From Sulfitobacter sp. S190 (GTDB lineage: Bacteria; Pseudomonadota; Alphaproteobacteria; Rhodobacterales; Rhodobacteraceae), in contig NZ_CP081120.1 of the NCBI RefSeq assembly GCF_025141935.1, forward strand, positions 3,279,501 to 3,343,500: 64,000 nt of DNA. Direction: 5' to 3'. The notes under the pieces are model-generated. The model ran no database searches. It was not told the DNA's origin and saw only the letters and a list, made by a program, of their open reading frames with translations. A program made the position numbers and the translations under genes. This document shows positions 9,341-18,112 of this stretch, piece by piece. The stretch's first letter is position 1, and every line of letters begins with the position of its first letter.

Positions 9341-9346
9341 CCCGCA

Positions 9347-9368
9347 TCTGCCGCCGACTCGCGGCAGA
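9347..9368 (+). promoter_or_regulatory. Hairpin at the 5' end of the rpsO leader
   Basis: TCTGCCGC (9347-9354) and GCGGCAGA (9361-9368) form a perfect 8-bp stem with a CGACTC loop. It would be the very first structure of the predicted rpsO mRNA. S15 is known to repress its own mRNA through structured leaders in several bacteria, so this is a candidate S15-responsive element, or simply a 5' stabiliser. The function is inferred. Confidence 0.4.
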
Positions 9369-9439
9369 CCCTCCATGGGCCTGCGCTGGACGACATCCCG
9401 GCCTGTGCCATCACACAAACCTTCGAAAAGGAGACCCCG

Positions 9440-9709
9440 ATGTCGATTACAACAGAAGAAAAATCCCGCCTGATCAAGGAATTCGGCGCCAAAGACGGCG
9501 ATACCGGTTCCCCTGAAGTACAGGTCGCCGTGCTCAGCTCGCGTATTTCCACGCTGACAGAGCACTTCAAGACCCACAAGAAAGACAACCACGGCCGCCG
9601 TGGTCTGCTCAAGATGGTCGCGACACGCCGTAAACTCCTCGACTACGTCAAGTCCAAGGACGAAGCGCGCTATCAGGACCTGATCAAGCGTCTGGGCCTG
9701 CGCCGCTAA
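9440..9709 (+). CDS. rpsO: 30S ribosomal protein S15
   Basis: 89 residues, the standard length of S15. The sequence [16 protein letters not shown], then [16 protein letters not shown] and [21 protein letters not shown] shows the four-helix S15 fold and its rRNA-binding residues. S15 binds 16S rRNA helices 20-22 early in 30S assembly in the cytoplasm. A strong AAAAGGAGA ribosome site precedes ATG 9440. It has its own promoter (9312-9340) and a terminator right after it, so here it is probably monocistronic, unlike the usual rpsO-pnp unit; pnp lies 3.1 kb downstream. Confidence 0.98.
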   Translation: MSITTEEKSRLIKEFGAKDGDTGSPEVQVAVLSSRISTLTEHFKTHKKDNHGRRGLLKMVATRRKLLDYVKSKDEARYQDLIKRLGLRR

Positions 9710-9732
9710 GGCCAGCCAACCCGAACCGGATC

Positions 9733-9768
9733 AAGCCGCGCAGCCCCACAGGATGCGCGGCTTTTTTC
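9733..9768 (+). terminator. Rho-independent terminator of rpsO
   Basis: AAGCCGCGCA (9733-9742) pairs with TGCGCGGCTT (9754-9763), giving a 10-bp GC-rich stem directly followed by a T run (CTTTTTTCTT). It begins 23 nt after the rpsO stop and separates rpsO from the amidinotransferase gene. Confidence 0.9.
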
Positions 9769-9835
9769 TTTTTGCGCCGCTCCCTTCGCCCCGGCGCATC
9801 GACCCACTTGCAGAGGCCGCAAAATGACCCTACGG

Positions 9836-9847
9836 ATTTGATCAAAT
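9836..9847. promoter_or_regulatory. Palindrome upstream of the amidinotransferase gene
   Basis: ATTTGATCAAAT is a perfect 12-bp palindrome 23 nt before the ATG at 9871, where an operator could block initiation. It resembles FNR half-sites but lacks their 4-nt spacer, so it is not an FNR box. The cognate regulator is unknown. Confidence 0.35.
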
Positions 9848-9870
9848 GATCCACCGGGGAGGCTCTGATC

Positions 9871-10986
9871 ATGCAAAAGACCGTCGTAAACAGCTGGAAC
9901 GAGTGGGACCCGCTGCACCATGTCATCGTTGGCCGCGCTGACGATTGCCACATCCCGCCGGAAGAACCCGCGCTCGATGCGAAAGTCCCCGAAGACAGCG
10001 ATATGCGCGGTCAATGGGGCCGTCGCCCCCAAGATACCATCGACCGGGCGAACGAACTGCTCGACGGTTTCGCAAAACAGCTGCAGGACCGCGGTATCCG
10101 CGTTGACCGCCCCGACAGCATCGACCACTCCAAACCCGTCACCACGCCCGATTTCCACACCGACAGCCAGTTCGGCTGCATGCCGCCGCGCGACGTGCTG
10201 CTGACGGTCGGCTCGGAAATGCTCGAGGCCACGATGAGCTACCGCTGCCGCTGGTTCGAATACCTCAACTACCGCCCCCTGATGCAGCGGTATTTCAATG
10301 AGGACCCTAATTTCCGTCACGAATCCGCCCCCAAACCGCGGCTGACGGACGCGGATTACCACCCCGATTACCTGTCGGAGAAAATCGGCGATGCAAAACG
10401 GCTCGAATGGGCCGCCAAGAAATTCTTCGTCACCACCGAAGAAGAACCGCTTTTCGACGCGGCGGACGTCCTGCGCTTTGGCCGCGATCTGGTGGTGCAA
10501 CACGGGTTCACCACCAATCTCAAGGGCATCGAATGGCTGCGCCGGCACTTCCCCGACCACCGCGTGCACACCGTCAACTTCCCCGGTGATCCCTACCCGA
10601 TCCACATCGACGCGACATTCACACCGCTGCGGCCGGGCCTGATCCTCAACAATCCGCAGCGTCGCCTGCCCGACGACCAGCGCGCGATGTTCGAGGCAAA
10701 CGACTGGGAAATCGTCGATGCGGCGCAGCCCGCGCACAACACGCCACCGCCGCTGTGCTACTCTTCGACATGGCTGTCGATGAACGTGCTGGTGCTCGAC
10801 CCGAAAACCGTCTGCGTCGAAAAATCCGAGGTCTATCAGGCCGAACAGATGGACAAACTGGGCATGAACGTGGTCGAGGTCGACCTGCGCGATGCCTACG
10901 CCTTCGGCGGCGGTCTGCACTGCTGCACCGCCGATGTGTACCGCGAAGGCACCTGCGAAGATTATTTTCCGTCGCTCTCCGGCTAG
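9871..10986 (+). CDS. Glycine amidinotransferase-like enzyme
   Basis: 371 residues, matching the amidinotransferase family that moves the amidino group of arginine to an amine acceptor (glycine in the vertebrate enzyme). It opens with VNSWNEWDPLHHVIVGRAD. Catalytic residues by analogy are Asp206 in FDAADVLRFGRDLV, His245 in PYPIHID and the nucleophilic Cys351 or Cys352 in GGGLHCCTADV near the C-terminus. GDPYPIHIDATFTPLRPGL is the hallmark block. GGGGAGG precedes ATG 9871. The acceptor is not predictable from sequence: guanidinoacetate, or a guanidinylated amine of a specialised metabolite, are options. No creatine or antibiotic genes lie beside it. Its stop shares CTAG with the convergent small gene. 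Confidence 0.9.
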   Translation: MQKTVVNSWNEWDPLHHVIVGRADDCHIPPEEPALDAKVPEDSDMRGQWGRRPQDTIDRANELLDGFAKQLQDRGIRVDRPDSIDHSKPVTTPDFHTDSQFGCMPPRDVLLTVGSEMLEATMSYRCRWFEYLNYRPLMQRYFNEDPNFRHESAPKPRLTDADYHPDYLSEKIGDAKRLEWAAKKFFVTTEEEPLFDAADVLRFGRDLVVQHGFTTNLKGIEWLRRHFPDHRVHTVNFPGDPYPIHIDATFTPLRPGLILNNPQRRLPDDQRAMFEANDWEIVDAAQPAHNTPPPLCYSSTWLSMNVLVLDPKTVCVEKSEVYQAEQMDKLGMNVVEVDLRDAYAFGGGLHCCTADVYREGTCEDYFPSLSG

Positions 10987-11213
10987 ATCGGCATGTTGTC
11001 GAACATGTCGTCAAACGCATCGTCGTCCAGCCGCCGCTTCATCCGCTGAAGCCGCGGCGGGACGGGGTCGCCGCTTACGATCAACTTCGACATCAGCCGG
11101 TTCACATCCGCGCGCAGGCGCAAATGCTGGCTTGATCCGGCCTGTGTCGTGCGCCGTTCCAGCGCGTCGAGTGTTTCGATCAGTTTGGAATTACACGTAT
11201 CGATCCGCATCAT
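10983..11213 (-). CDS. Small hypothetical protein
   Basis: 76 residues from the ATG at 11213, which has GGGGAGGAACG directly upstream. An upstream alternative at 11240 is possible but lacks a ribosome site. The protein is helical and charged: MMRIDTCNSKLIETLDALERR, a middle HLRLRADVNRLMSKLI and an acidic tail RRLDDDAFDDMFDNMPI. No family is recognised. Its stop codon and that of the amidinotransferase share one CTAG. It lies about 160 nt downstream of the ATP-grasp gene on the same strand. Confidence 0.65.
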   Translation of the reverse strand: MMRIDTCNSKLIETLDALERRTTQAGSSQHLRLRADVNRLMSKLIVSGDPVPPRLQRMKRRLDDDAFDDMFDNMPI

Positions 11214-11374
11214 CGTTCCTCCCCAGGCGATTCTACCCACAGTTTAACCGCTATGGCGGGTCCATGCGTTAACGTTTCCACCAATCTGCGGCGATTTGCC
11301 GACCGCACACGGCACGGGGCGCGGCCCCCACCGGCACCGCGCCCCGAAAATCCAGCTGACCCAACAGCTTGCGG

Positions 11375-12541
11375 CTACCGGCGGCCGAAAAGCCCGCGTT
11401 TCGCTTTGCGCTCCGCCCCGAAATCGTAGCCGTGGCTTTCGAAAAACGCGCGCACCTGCGGTGTCAGCATGCCGCGCCCGCTGGCGTATTGCGGCAGATC
11501 AAACCCGCCACCGTAGTTCAGCTCGACAATCATCGGCCCGTCGGGCGTGATGGCGATATCCGTGGATTGATAGGCGATGGGCGCAAACAGAGATGCCGCC
11601 TTGGCGTTGATCTCGCGCAGCGTGTCCCAATGCGGCAGCGTCAGCCCCATCAACCCCGCCACCTGCGGATGGTCCTCGTGGAATGTGACCTCGAACTTGC
11701 CGCGCTCCGCCACGGTGCGGATCACGCCGGTCTCCACGTCCACGTCGCACGCCAGATTGCCCGGCCGCCAGAACGCATCGGCGATGTTGTCGCCCTGCGG
11801 CAGCTTGATCACCGCCTGCGGGCAATGGATCCCGTCATCGGTGACCAGATTGATCATCCGCACCGTGGCAAGGGCACCGGCATAGGCCGCGAACCCCTCG
11901 TGATTGCGCAAGGTCCGCTGCAACACATAGGGATTGTCGCCCACGAAATCGGACATGAACGCCTCATAGCGCATCGGCGCATGACCCGCGCAGGTGATAT
12001 GCGTCTGGTCGGCGTCCGTGACATGGAACACGCCAAAGCTGACCATACCGCCAAGGATTTTGCCGAAAATACCGCTGTCGGCGTGGGCCAGCACCAGATC
12101 GCGCAGGGCATCTGCGGTCGTGATCTTGTCAATCGACGGATAGCTGCGCGCCGATCTGTCGATCACGCCCACGATCCCCGGCACGGGCACGCCGCCCGCC
12201 TCCATCAGCATCGTGGCCAGCACCTTGTCCTCTGCGGCACCGCTCCAGCTTTGGTCGTTGCAGGCATGTGCCATCGGCCAGTGCAGATCGTTCGAGATAT
12301 AGGCGGCGCGGTCCGCATCGCTGTGCGCGTCGGTGCGAAACAGCCCGTTGCGGATGTACTCGACCATGTTCAGACGGCTGTGCGATTTGGAGATCTGTCC
12401 GAAATCACGCTGGATCTGCAGGGGCGACCGGCCGCTTTCGCGCGCCGCATAGATCAGCAGATCCTTGTGGTCGTTGTCGCGTGCGGCGTAATAGCTGCTC
12501 TTGTCGAGATCGGCGGCGCTAATGGGCGTTTGAACGTTCAT
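11375..12541 (-). CDS. Sugar-transfer-associated ATP-grasp family protein
   Basis: 388 residues from ATG 12541; a GTG at 12580 would add 13. The C-terminal part shows ATP-grasp features: an acidic ELNYGGGFDLPQYA block near the end, where magnesium-binding Glu and Asn are expected, and VRMINLVTDDGI in the middle. It matches the 'sugar-transfer associated' ATP-grasp group found near glycan and capsule genes. ATP-grasp enzymes join a carboxylate to an amine or thiol through an acyl-phosphate. No glycosyltransferase is adjacent here, so the substrate is open. The N-terminal helix-rich part (YAARDNDHKDLLIYAARESGR) is family-typical. It is divergent from pnp. Confidence 0.8.
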   Translation of the reverse strand: MNVQTPISAADLDKSSYYAARDNDHKDLLIYAARESGRSPLQIQRDFGQISKSHSRLNMVEYIRNGLFRTDAHSDADRAAYISNDLHWPMAHACNDQSWSGAAEDKVLATMLMEAGGVPVPGIVGVIDRSARSYPSIDKITTADALRDLVLAHADSGIFGKILGGMVSFGVFHVTDADQTHITCAGHAPMRYEAFMSDFVGDNPYVLQRTLRNHEGFAAYAGALATVRMINLVTDDGIHCPQAVIKLPQGDNIADAFWRPGNLACDVDVETGVIRTVAERGKFEVTFHEDHPQVAGLMGLTLPHWDTLREINAKAASLFAPIAYQSTDIAITPDGPMIVELNYGGGFDLPQYASGRGMLTPQVRAFFESHGYDFGAERKAKRGLFGRR

Positions 12542-12860
12542 TTTCTGATCCAGTCCATGCAATTCAATAGGTTTGTTCACGATATGGCATCAATCATCGG
12601 GGCAGAGTTGGGCGAAAATAGGGCGATTTGTCGGATTATTCGGTAATTTCGCGCAATCCGGCGGCGAAGTGCCCCTGCGGCACCCTGCGGCGCGCCGCTC
12701 TCTTTCCATCGGTGGTGTTCTGATGTATGCGCGACCCATCAGAAGAACGGCGCCCGGACCCCAGCGCCTGCAATGACGTGGTGCCACATGACTTATGCAC
12801 CGGGGTCAGAGGGAATACGCCCTCTATGCAATGGCCAATGGGCCAACACAGGAAACGATG
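12542..12860 (+). other. Intergenic region and pnp leader with hairpins
   Basis: No gene is supported in this 319-base stretch between the divergent ATP-grasp gene and pnp. It contains three short perfect hairpins on the pnp side: TTCTGATG/CATCAGAA (12718-12744, 11-nt loop), AGAGGG/CCCTCT (12808-12825, 6-nt loop) and TGGCC/GGCCA (12832-12845), the last ending 5 nt before the AGGA ribosome site. PNPase mRNA is autoregulated in enterobacteria through a leader hairpin cut by RNase III, so a similar role is plausible but inferred. I could not pick out a convincing promoter by eye. Confidence 0.5.
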
Positions 12861-14996
12861 ATGTTCAACGAAGTGAAGAAAAGCATGCAGTGGGGCGAAG
12901 AAACGCTCACACTCGAAACAGGTAAGGTTGCACGCCAGGCAGACGGCTCGGTGATCGTGACGTACGGCGAAACCTCCGTCATGGCCAACGTGACATTCGC
13001 CCGCCAGCAAAAACCCGGTCAGGATTTCTTTCCGCTGACCGTACACTACAACGAAAAATATTACGCTGCGGGTAAAATCCCCGGCGGTTTCTTCAAGCGT
13101 GAGGCCCGCCCCACCGAGAAAGAAACACTCACCAGCCGCCTTATCGACCGTCCGATCCGCCCGCTGTTCGTCCCCGGCTTCAAAAACGAAGTTCTGGTGA
13201 TGTGCACCGTGCTGAGCCACGATCTGGTCAATGACCCCGACATGGTTGCGATGATCGCCGCCTCCGCCGCGCTGACCATCTCCGGCGCGCCGTTCATGGG
13301 TCCGATCGCGGCCTGCCGCGTGGGCTTCGAGGGTGGTGACTACATCCTGAACCCCGAAATCGACGACATGCAGGACTTGCGCCTGAACCCCGATCAACGC
13401 CTTGATCTGGTTGTCGCGGGCACCAAAGACGCCGTGATGATGGTCGAATCCGAAGCCTACGAGCTGACAGAAGCCGAAATGCTGGGTGCGGTGAAATTCG
13501 CGCACGAGCAAATCCAGCCCGTCATCGACCTGATCATCGATCTGGCCGAAGATGCCGCGAAAGAGCCGTTCGACTTCCAGCCCGTTGATTATTCCGACCT
13601 CTTCGAGGCCGTGAAATCCGCAGGCGAAGAAGAAATGCGCGCCGCTTTCGCCATCGCCGACAAGCAAGAACGCACCGCAGCCGTTTCTGCCGCCCGCGAC
13701 ACCATCAAGGGCAAGCTGTCGGACGAGCAACTGGAAGACGCCAACCTCGGCTCCGCCATGAAAAAGCTCGAAGCCTCCATTCTGCGCGGCGACGTTGTCA
13801 AAACTGGCACGCGGATCGACGGGCGCAAAACCGACGAAATCCGTGACATCGTCAGCCAGACAGGCCTGCTGCCCCGGACCCACGGCTCCGCGCTGTTCAC
13901 CCGTGGTGAAACGCAAGGTCTGGTCGTGACCACATTGGGCACCGGCGACGACGAGCAGTTCATCGACGCGCTGCACGGCAACTTCAAATCCAACTTCCTG
14001 CTGCACTATAACTTCCCGCCCTATTCGGTTGGCGAAGTGGGTCGCGTGGGCCCTCCCGGCCGCCGCGAAATCGGTCACGGGAAACTGGCGTGGCGCGCGC
14101 TGCAGGCTGTCCTGCCCGCGGCAACCGACTTCCCCTACACCATCCGCGTCGTGTCCGAGATCACTGAATCGAACGGCTCCTCCTCGATGGCGTCGGTCTG
14201 CGGTGGCTCCTTGTCGATGATGGACGCGGGCGTGCCGCTGAAATCCGCCGTGGCCGGTGTTGCCATGGGTCTGATCCTCGAAGAGGACGGCTCCTACGCG
14301 ATTCTGTCCGACATTCTGGGTGACGAAGACCACCTGGGCGACATGGACTTCAAAGTGGCGGGTACCGAAAACGGCATTACGTCGCTGCAGATGGATATCA
14401 AGGTCGCAGGCATCACGCCCGAGATCATGGAAAAAGCGCTGGCACAGGCCAAAGACGGCCGCATGCACATCCTTGGCGAAATGTCCAAAGCCATCACCGG
14501 CGCGCAGGAATTCTCCGTGCACGCACCGCGCATCGAAACCATGCAGGTGCCAACGGACAAAATCCGCGAAGTCATCGGTTCGGGTGGCAAGGTCATCCGC
14601 GAAATCGTCGAAGTGTCCGGCGCCAAGGTCGACATCAACGACGACGGCATCATCAAGATCGCAAGCCCGAACGGCGACGCGATCAAGAAAGCCTACGACA
14701 TGATCCACTCCATCGTGGCCGAACCCGAAGAGGGCGCAGTCTACACCGGTACAGTGGTCAAGATCGTCGATTTCGGTGCCTTCGTGAACTTCTTCGGAAA
14801 ACGCGACGGTCTGGTGCACGTGTCCCAGATCGAGAACCGCCGCCTGAACCACCCTTCGGACGTTCTGAAGGAAGGTCAGGAAGTCAAAGTCAAACTGCTC
14901 GGCTTTGACGACCGCGGCAAGGTGCGCCTGTCGATGAAAGTGGTCGATCAGGAAACCGGCGAAGAAGTCAAAAAAGAAGAGAAAGCGGACGACTAA
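12861..14996 (+). CDS. pnp: Polyribonucleotide nucleotidyltransferase (PNPase)
   Basis: 711 residues. Two RNase PH-like domains (about 1-215 and 310-545) flank a helical linker, followed by a KH domain (about 550-615, with [15 protein letters not shown]) and an S1 domain (about 620-690, [20 protein letters not shown]). The phosphate-binding SGPxx-type catalytic region is in the second core ([20 protein letters not shown]). The enzyme degrades RNA 3' to 5' with phosphate and belongs to the degradosome. ATG 12861 is preferred over ATG 12858 because AGGA lies 7 nt before it and relatives start MFNEVKK. The acidic, Lys-rich tail ([11 protein letters not shown]) is usual. A strong terminator follows. 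Confidence 0.97.
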   Translation: MFNEVKKSMQWGEETLTLETGKVARQADGSVIVTYGETSVMANVTFARQQKPGQDFFPLTVHYNEKYYAAGKIPGGFFKREARPTEKETLTSRLIDRPIRPLFVPGFKNEVLVMCTVLSHDLVNDPDMVAMIAASAALTISGAPFMGPIAACRVGFEGGDYILNPEIDDMQDLRLNPDQRLDLVVAGTKDAVMMVESEAYELTEAEMLGAVKFAHEQIQPVIDLIIDLAEDAAKEPFDFQPVDYSDLFEAVKSAGEEEMRAAFAIADKQERTAAVSAARDTIKGKLSDEQLEDANLGSAMKKLEASILRGDVVKTGTRIDGRKTDEIRDIVSQTGLLPRTHGSALFTRGETQGLVVTTLGTGDDEQFIDALHGNFKSNFLLHYNFPPYSVGEVGRVGPPGRREIGHGKLAWRALQAVLPAATDFPYTIRVVSEITESNGSSSMASVCGGSLSMMDAGVPLKSAVAGVAMGLILEEDGSYAILSDILGDEDHLGDMDFKVAGTENGITSLQMDIKVAGITPEIMEKALAQAKDGRMHILGEMSKAITGAQEFSVHAPRIETMQVPTDKIREVIGSGGKVIREIVEVSGAKVDINDDGIIKIASPNGDAIKKAYDMIHSIVAEPEEGAVYTGTVVKIVDFGAFVNFFGKRDGLVHVSQIENRRLNHPSDVLKEGQEVKVKLLGFDDRGKVRLSMKVVDQETGEEVKKEEKADD

Positions 14997-15022
14997 ACGT
15001 CCCTCTTCCGATGTGACAGATC

Positions 15023-15055
15023 AAAGGCCCCCGGCGCCCGCCGGGGGCCTTTTTC
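15023..15055 (+). terminator. Rho-independent terminator of pnp
   Basis: AAAGGCCCCCGGCG pairs with CGCCGGGGGCCTTT around a short loop and runs into TTTTT. The stem is very GC-rich and starts 27 nt after the pnp stop. Confidence 0.92.
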
Positions 15056-15207
15056 GATCCCCGACCGGCCCCGCCGCACGCCCGCGAAACCCGGCGATAT
15101 TCGCGCAACACTTCCCCGCTCTCGGGATCGTGAGTGCATTTGCATGCAACTTTTTGGCGATACCGGCGTTAACTTACGATTCTTGTATTTTGACGAGGGA
15201 CACTGCC

Positions 15208-15780
15208 ATGTCTGCGATGAACCGCCGTACACTTCTTGCTTCCGGCCTTGCCACGGGCGCTGGCGCCCTGATGTCGGGCCCCGCCTTTGCCGCCGCTCAG
15301 GGATATCAGGTCCCCGACCACCACGCCCCGCGTCTGGTGGACATCCGGTCGCAATTCCAACCCTACGAAATCCACGTCGATCCCGGCCAATACGCCCTCT
15401 ACTGGACCCTGCCCAACAACGAGGCGATCCGCTACGTGGTCGGCATCGGCCGCGAGGGGCGCTACACACCCGGCACCTTCCGCGTGCGGCGCAAGGCCGA
15501 ATGGCCCTCCTGGACCCCGACCAAGGCCATGATCCGCCGCGAGCCGGAGATCTATGCCAAACACGCCGGCGGCATGCCCGGCGGTCCCGGCAACCCGCTC
15601 GGCGCGCGCGCGCTTTACCTGTATAAAGGCAACCGCGACACGTACCTGCGTATCCACGGCACACCCAATCCCCGTTCCATCGGCACCCGTGTGTCAAACG
15701 GCTGCGTGCGGATGGTCAATTCCCACGTGGAACAGCTTTACGAATACGTGCCCAACGGCACCCGCGTTGTGCTGCACTAA
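15208..15780 (+). CDS. L,D-transpeptidase (YkuD family), Tat-type exported
   Basis: 190 residues. The N-terminus MSAMNRRTLLASGLATGAGALMSG has the twin-Arg plus hydrophobic core pattern of a Tat signal, with cleavage likely after AFA near residue 28. The YkuD catalytic block is intact: His150 in RIHGTPNPRSIG and Cys166 in RVSNGCVRMVN. The enzyme works in the periplasm, forming 3-3 peptidoglycan cross-links or attaching proteins to the murein. A GAGGGA ribosome site precedes ATG 15208; the open frame extends further upstream but the signal peptide fixes the start. It is a single-gene unit between two terminators. A second YkuD protein without a visible signal is encoded at 47543. Confidence 0.93.
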   Translation: MSAMNRRTLLASGLATGAGALMSGPAFAAAQGYQVPDHHAPRLVDIRSQFQPYEIHVDPGQYALYWTLPNNEAIRYVVGIGREGRYTPGTFRVRRKAEWPSWTPTKAMIRREPEIYAKHAGGMPGGPGNPLGARALYLYKGNRDTYLRIHGTPNPRSIGTRVSNGCVRMVNSHVEQLYEYVPNGTRVVLH

Positions 15781-15783
15781 CAA

Positions 15784-15815
15784 AAAAACGGCCGCAGCGC
15801 TGCGGCCGTTTTTCG
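15784..15815 (+). terminator. Rho-independent terminator after the L,D-transpeptidase gene
   Basis: AAACGGCCGCAG pairs with CTGCGGCCGTTT with almost no loop (CG), followed by TTT on the plus strand and a T run on the minus strand as well. It could therefore stop both this gene and the convergent peroxiredoxin gene. Confidence 0.88.
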
Positions 15816-15836
15816 TTTCTGGCCCCATGGCCGGTA

Positions 15837-16490
15837 TCAGCTTGGCGCTTTGGTTGTGCGCAGATACGGCAGAACCGTCGTGAACTCGCCGAATTTCGCC
15901 TTGGCATCCTCGTCCGACACGGTCGCGGGGATGATCACATCGTCACCCACATTCCAGTTCGCAGGCGTCGCAACACCCTTGCCCGTTGAGGTCTGCAACC
16001 CGTCCAGCGCACGCAGCACTTCGGCGAAATTGCGGCCCACCGTCATCGGATAGGTCATCGACAGCTTCAGCTGCTTGTCCGGTCCGATGATGAACACCGA
16101 CCGCACTGTCGCGCTGTCCGCAGGGGTGCGGCCATCGGGCATGTAAGCTTCGGCAGGCAACATATCAAAAGCCTTCGATACCGTCAGATCGCCATCGGCG
16201 ATGATCGGGAAACCGGCGGTCGTGCCGGCGACCTTCTCGATGTCGCCCTTCCACTTCTTGTGGTCCTCGACACCGTCCACCGACACGCCGATCACCTTGG
16301 TGCCGCGCTTTTCCCATTCGTCGCTCAACTGTGCCACGGCACCGAATTCGGTTGTGCAAACGGGCGTGAAATCCTTGGGGTGGGAAAACAGGATGGCCCA
16401 GCTGTCGCCGATCCATTCGTGCAGGTTGAACGTCCCCTTGTCGGTTTCGACCTTCAGGTCAGGGATAGTATCGTTGATGCGCAAACCCAT
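15837..16490 (-). CDS. 1-Cys peroxiredoxin (Prx6 family)
   Basis: 217 residues. The peroxidatic Cys45 sits in HPKDFTPVCTTEFG; no other Cys is present in the protein, so it is a true 1-Cys enzyme needing an external thiol (glutathione or ascorbate) for recycling. The long C-terminal arm (about 160-217, ending LRTTKAPS) is typical of Prx6 rather than AhpC. It detoxifies hydrogen peroxide and organic hydroperoxides in the cytoplasm. GAGGATCCTGAG precedes the start, with AAGGAGGAT giving a strong ribosome site. It is divergent from the aldehyde dehydrogenase gene across about 155 bp. Confidence 0.95.
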   Translation of the reverse strand: MGLRINDTIPDLKVETDKGTFNLHEWIGDSWAILFSHPKDFTPVCTTEFGAVAQLSDEWEKRGTKVIGVSVDGVEDHKKWKGDIEKVAGTTAGFPIIADGDLTVSKAFDMLPAEAYMPDGRTPADSATVRSVFIIGPDKQLKLSMTYPMTVGRNFAEVLRALDGLQTSTGKGVATPANWNVGDDVIIPATVSDEDAKAKFGEFTTVLPYLRTTKAPS

Positions 16491-16646
16491 CTCAGGATCC
16501 TCCTTAGCAATTGCGTTGCCCCTAACCTAGTCATTTGACCGGCAAGTTGCATCCCCTCTCTTGCCCGCGCCCTGCGCGCCTGACAGAGTGCGCGCAAACC
16601 ACCGTCGCACACGCCCGGTAACCGACATTCATCAAGGAGCATCACC

Positions 16647-18074
16647 ATGCTGGAGAAACGCAACTTCTACATCAACGGCGCGTGGGTCGCCCCCGCCAAA
16701 GCCAACGACTTTGCCGTGATCGACCCCTCGACCGAAGAACAATGCGCCGTCATTTCGCTGGGCGATCAGGCCGACACCGACGCCGCAGTCGCCGCCGCCC
16801 GCGCCGCCTTTGACGGCTGGTCACAAACCCCCAAGGAAGAGCGCGCCGCACTGATCCAGAAACTGGCCGAGGTCTATGACCGCCGTCAGGAAGAAATGGC
16901 GCAAGCCATGTCGATGGAGATGGGCGCCCCCATCAACCTCAGCCGCGCCCAACAGGTCGGCGCAGGCAGCTGGCATATCGGCGGCTTTCTCAAGGCCTTC
17001 GAGAATTTCAGCTTCGAGCGTGATTTCAACGCCACCGAAAAAACGCTGCTGGAACCCATCGGTGTCTGCGCCCTGATCACCCCGTGGAACTGGCCAATGA
17101 ACCAGATCATCCTCAAGGCGATCCCGGCCATGGCCACCGGCTGCACCATGGTGCTCAAACCCTCCGAGATCGCACCGCTCTCCGGTCTGCTTTTTGCGGA
17201 ATTCGTGGACGAGGCCGGCTTCCCCCCAGGTGTGTTCAACATGGTCAACGGCGACGGCGCGGGCGTGGGCAGCCAGCTCTCGGCGCACCCGCAGGTCGAT
17301 ATGGTCAGCTTTACCGGGTCCACCCGCGCGGGCATCGCGATCTCCAAGGCCGCCGCCGATACGCTCAAACGCGTCAGCCTCGAACTGGGCGGCAAGGGCG
17401 CCAACATCATCTTCGAGGACGCCGACCCCAAAGCCGCCAAAGCCGGCGCAATCCGCTGCTTCCGCAACTCGGGCCAATCGTGCAACGCACCGACCCGCAT
17501 GCTGGTGCATAAATCGCGCTACGACGAAGCGGTGGAAATGGCGTCCGAGGTGGCGACAAACACCCACGTCGGCCCCGCTTCCGAAGAAGGCAAACACATC
17601 GGCCCCGTCGTGTCGGAACTGCAATTCAACAAGATCCAGACGCTAATCGAAAAAGGTATGGAAGAAGCCCGGCTCACAGCCGGAGGCCTCGGCCGCCCCG
17701 ACGGGCTCAACCGCGGATACTACGTCAAACCCACAGTGTTTGCAGACGTGACGAACGATATGACAATCGCGCGCGAAGAAATCTTCGGGCCGGTCCTGTC
17801 GATCATCCCCTTCGAAACCGAAGAAGAAGCCATCGCCATCGCCAATGACACCCCTTACGGCCTCACCAACTACATCCAGACCACCGACGACGAAAAACGC
17901 CGCCGCGTTGCCCGCCGTCTCCGGTCGGGAATGGTAGAAACCAATGGGCAGGGCTTTGCGCAGGGCTCTCCTTTCGGTGGCTATAAGCAATCAGGCAACG
18001 GCCGCGAAGGCGGTATCTTCGGGCTCGAAGAATTCTGCGAGGTCAAAGCAGTCTCAGGCTGGGCCGCCGAGTAA
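16647..18074 (+). CDS. NAD(P)-dependent aldehyde dehydrogenase family protein
   Basis: 475 residues, the normal ALDH length. The oxyanion region ITPWNWPMNQ is at 144-153, the cofactor loop FTGSTRAG at 222-229, the general base Glu246 in LELGGKGAN and the nucleophile Cys279 in NSGQSCNAPTR. The C-terminal SPFGGYKQSGNGREGG segment is standard. It oxidises an aldehyde to the acid with NAD or NADP. The substrate cannot be fixed from sequence; the pattern is closest to broad-range alkyl or aryl aldehyde members. It has an AAGGAGC ribosome site and stands alone, divergent from the peroxiredoxin gene. Confidence 0.94.
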   Translation: MLEKRNFYINGAWVAPAKANDFAVIDPSTEEQCAVISLGDQADTDAAVAAARAAFDGWSQTPKEERAALIQKLAEVYDRRQEEMAQAMSMEMGAPINLSRAQQVGAGSWHIGGFLKAFENFSFERDFNATEKTLLEPIGVCALITPWNWPMNQIILKAIPAMATGCTMVLKPSEIAPLSGLLFAEFVDEAGFPPGVFNMVNGDGAGVGSQLSAHPQVDMVSFTGSTRAGIAISKAAADTLKRVSLELGGKGANIIFEDADPKAAKAGAIRCFRNSGQSCNAPTRMLVHKSRYDEAVEMASEVATNTHVGPASEEGKHIGPVVSELQFNKIQTLIEKGMEEARLTAGGLGRPDGLNRGYYVKPTVFADVTNDMTIAREEIFGPVLSIIPFETEEEAIAIANDTPYGLTNYIQTTDDEKRRRVARRLRSGMVETNGQGFAQGSPFGGYKQSGNGREGGIFGLEEFCEVKAVSGWAAE

Positions 18075-18112
18075 TCTCCTTAAGGCGCGGCGCATGGTTG
18101 CAAATGTGGATT

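Noticed and set aside
9836..9847. FNR/Anr box upstream of the amidinotransferase
   Set aside because: TTGAT and ATCAA half-sites need a 4-nt spacer; here they overlap. Kept only as a generic palindrome.
12636..14852. 738-codon open frame antisense to pnp
   Set aside because: High GC makes long antisense frames common. The protein is His/Asp-rich noise without domains, and pnp is certain.
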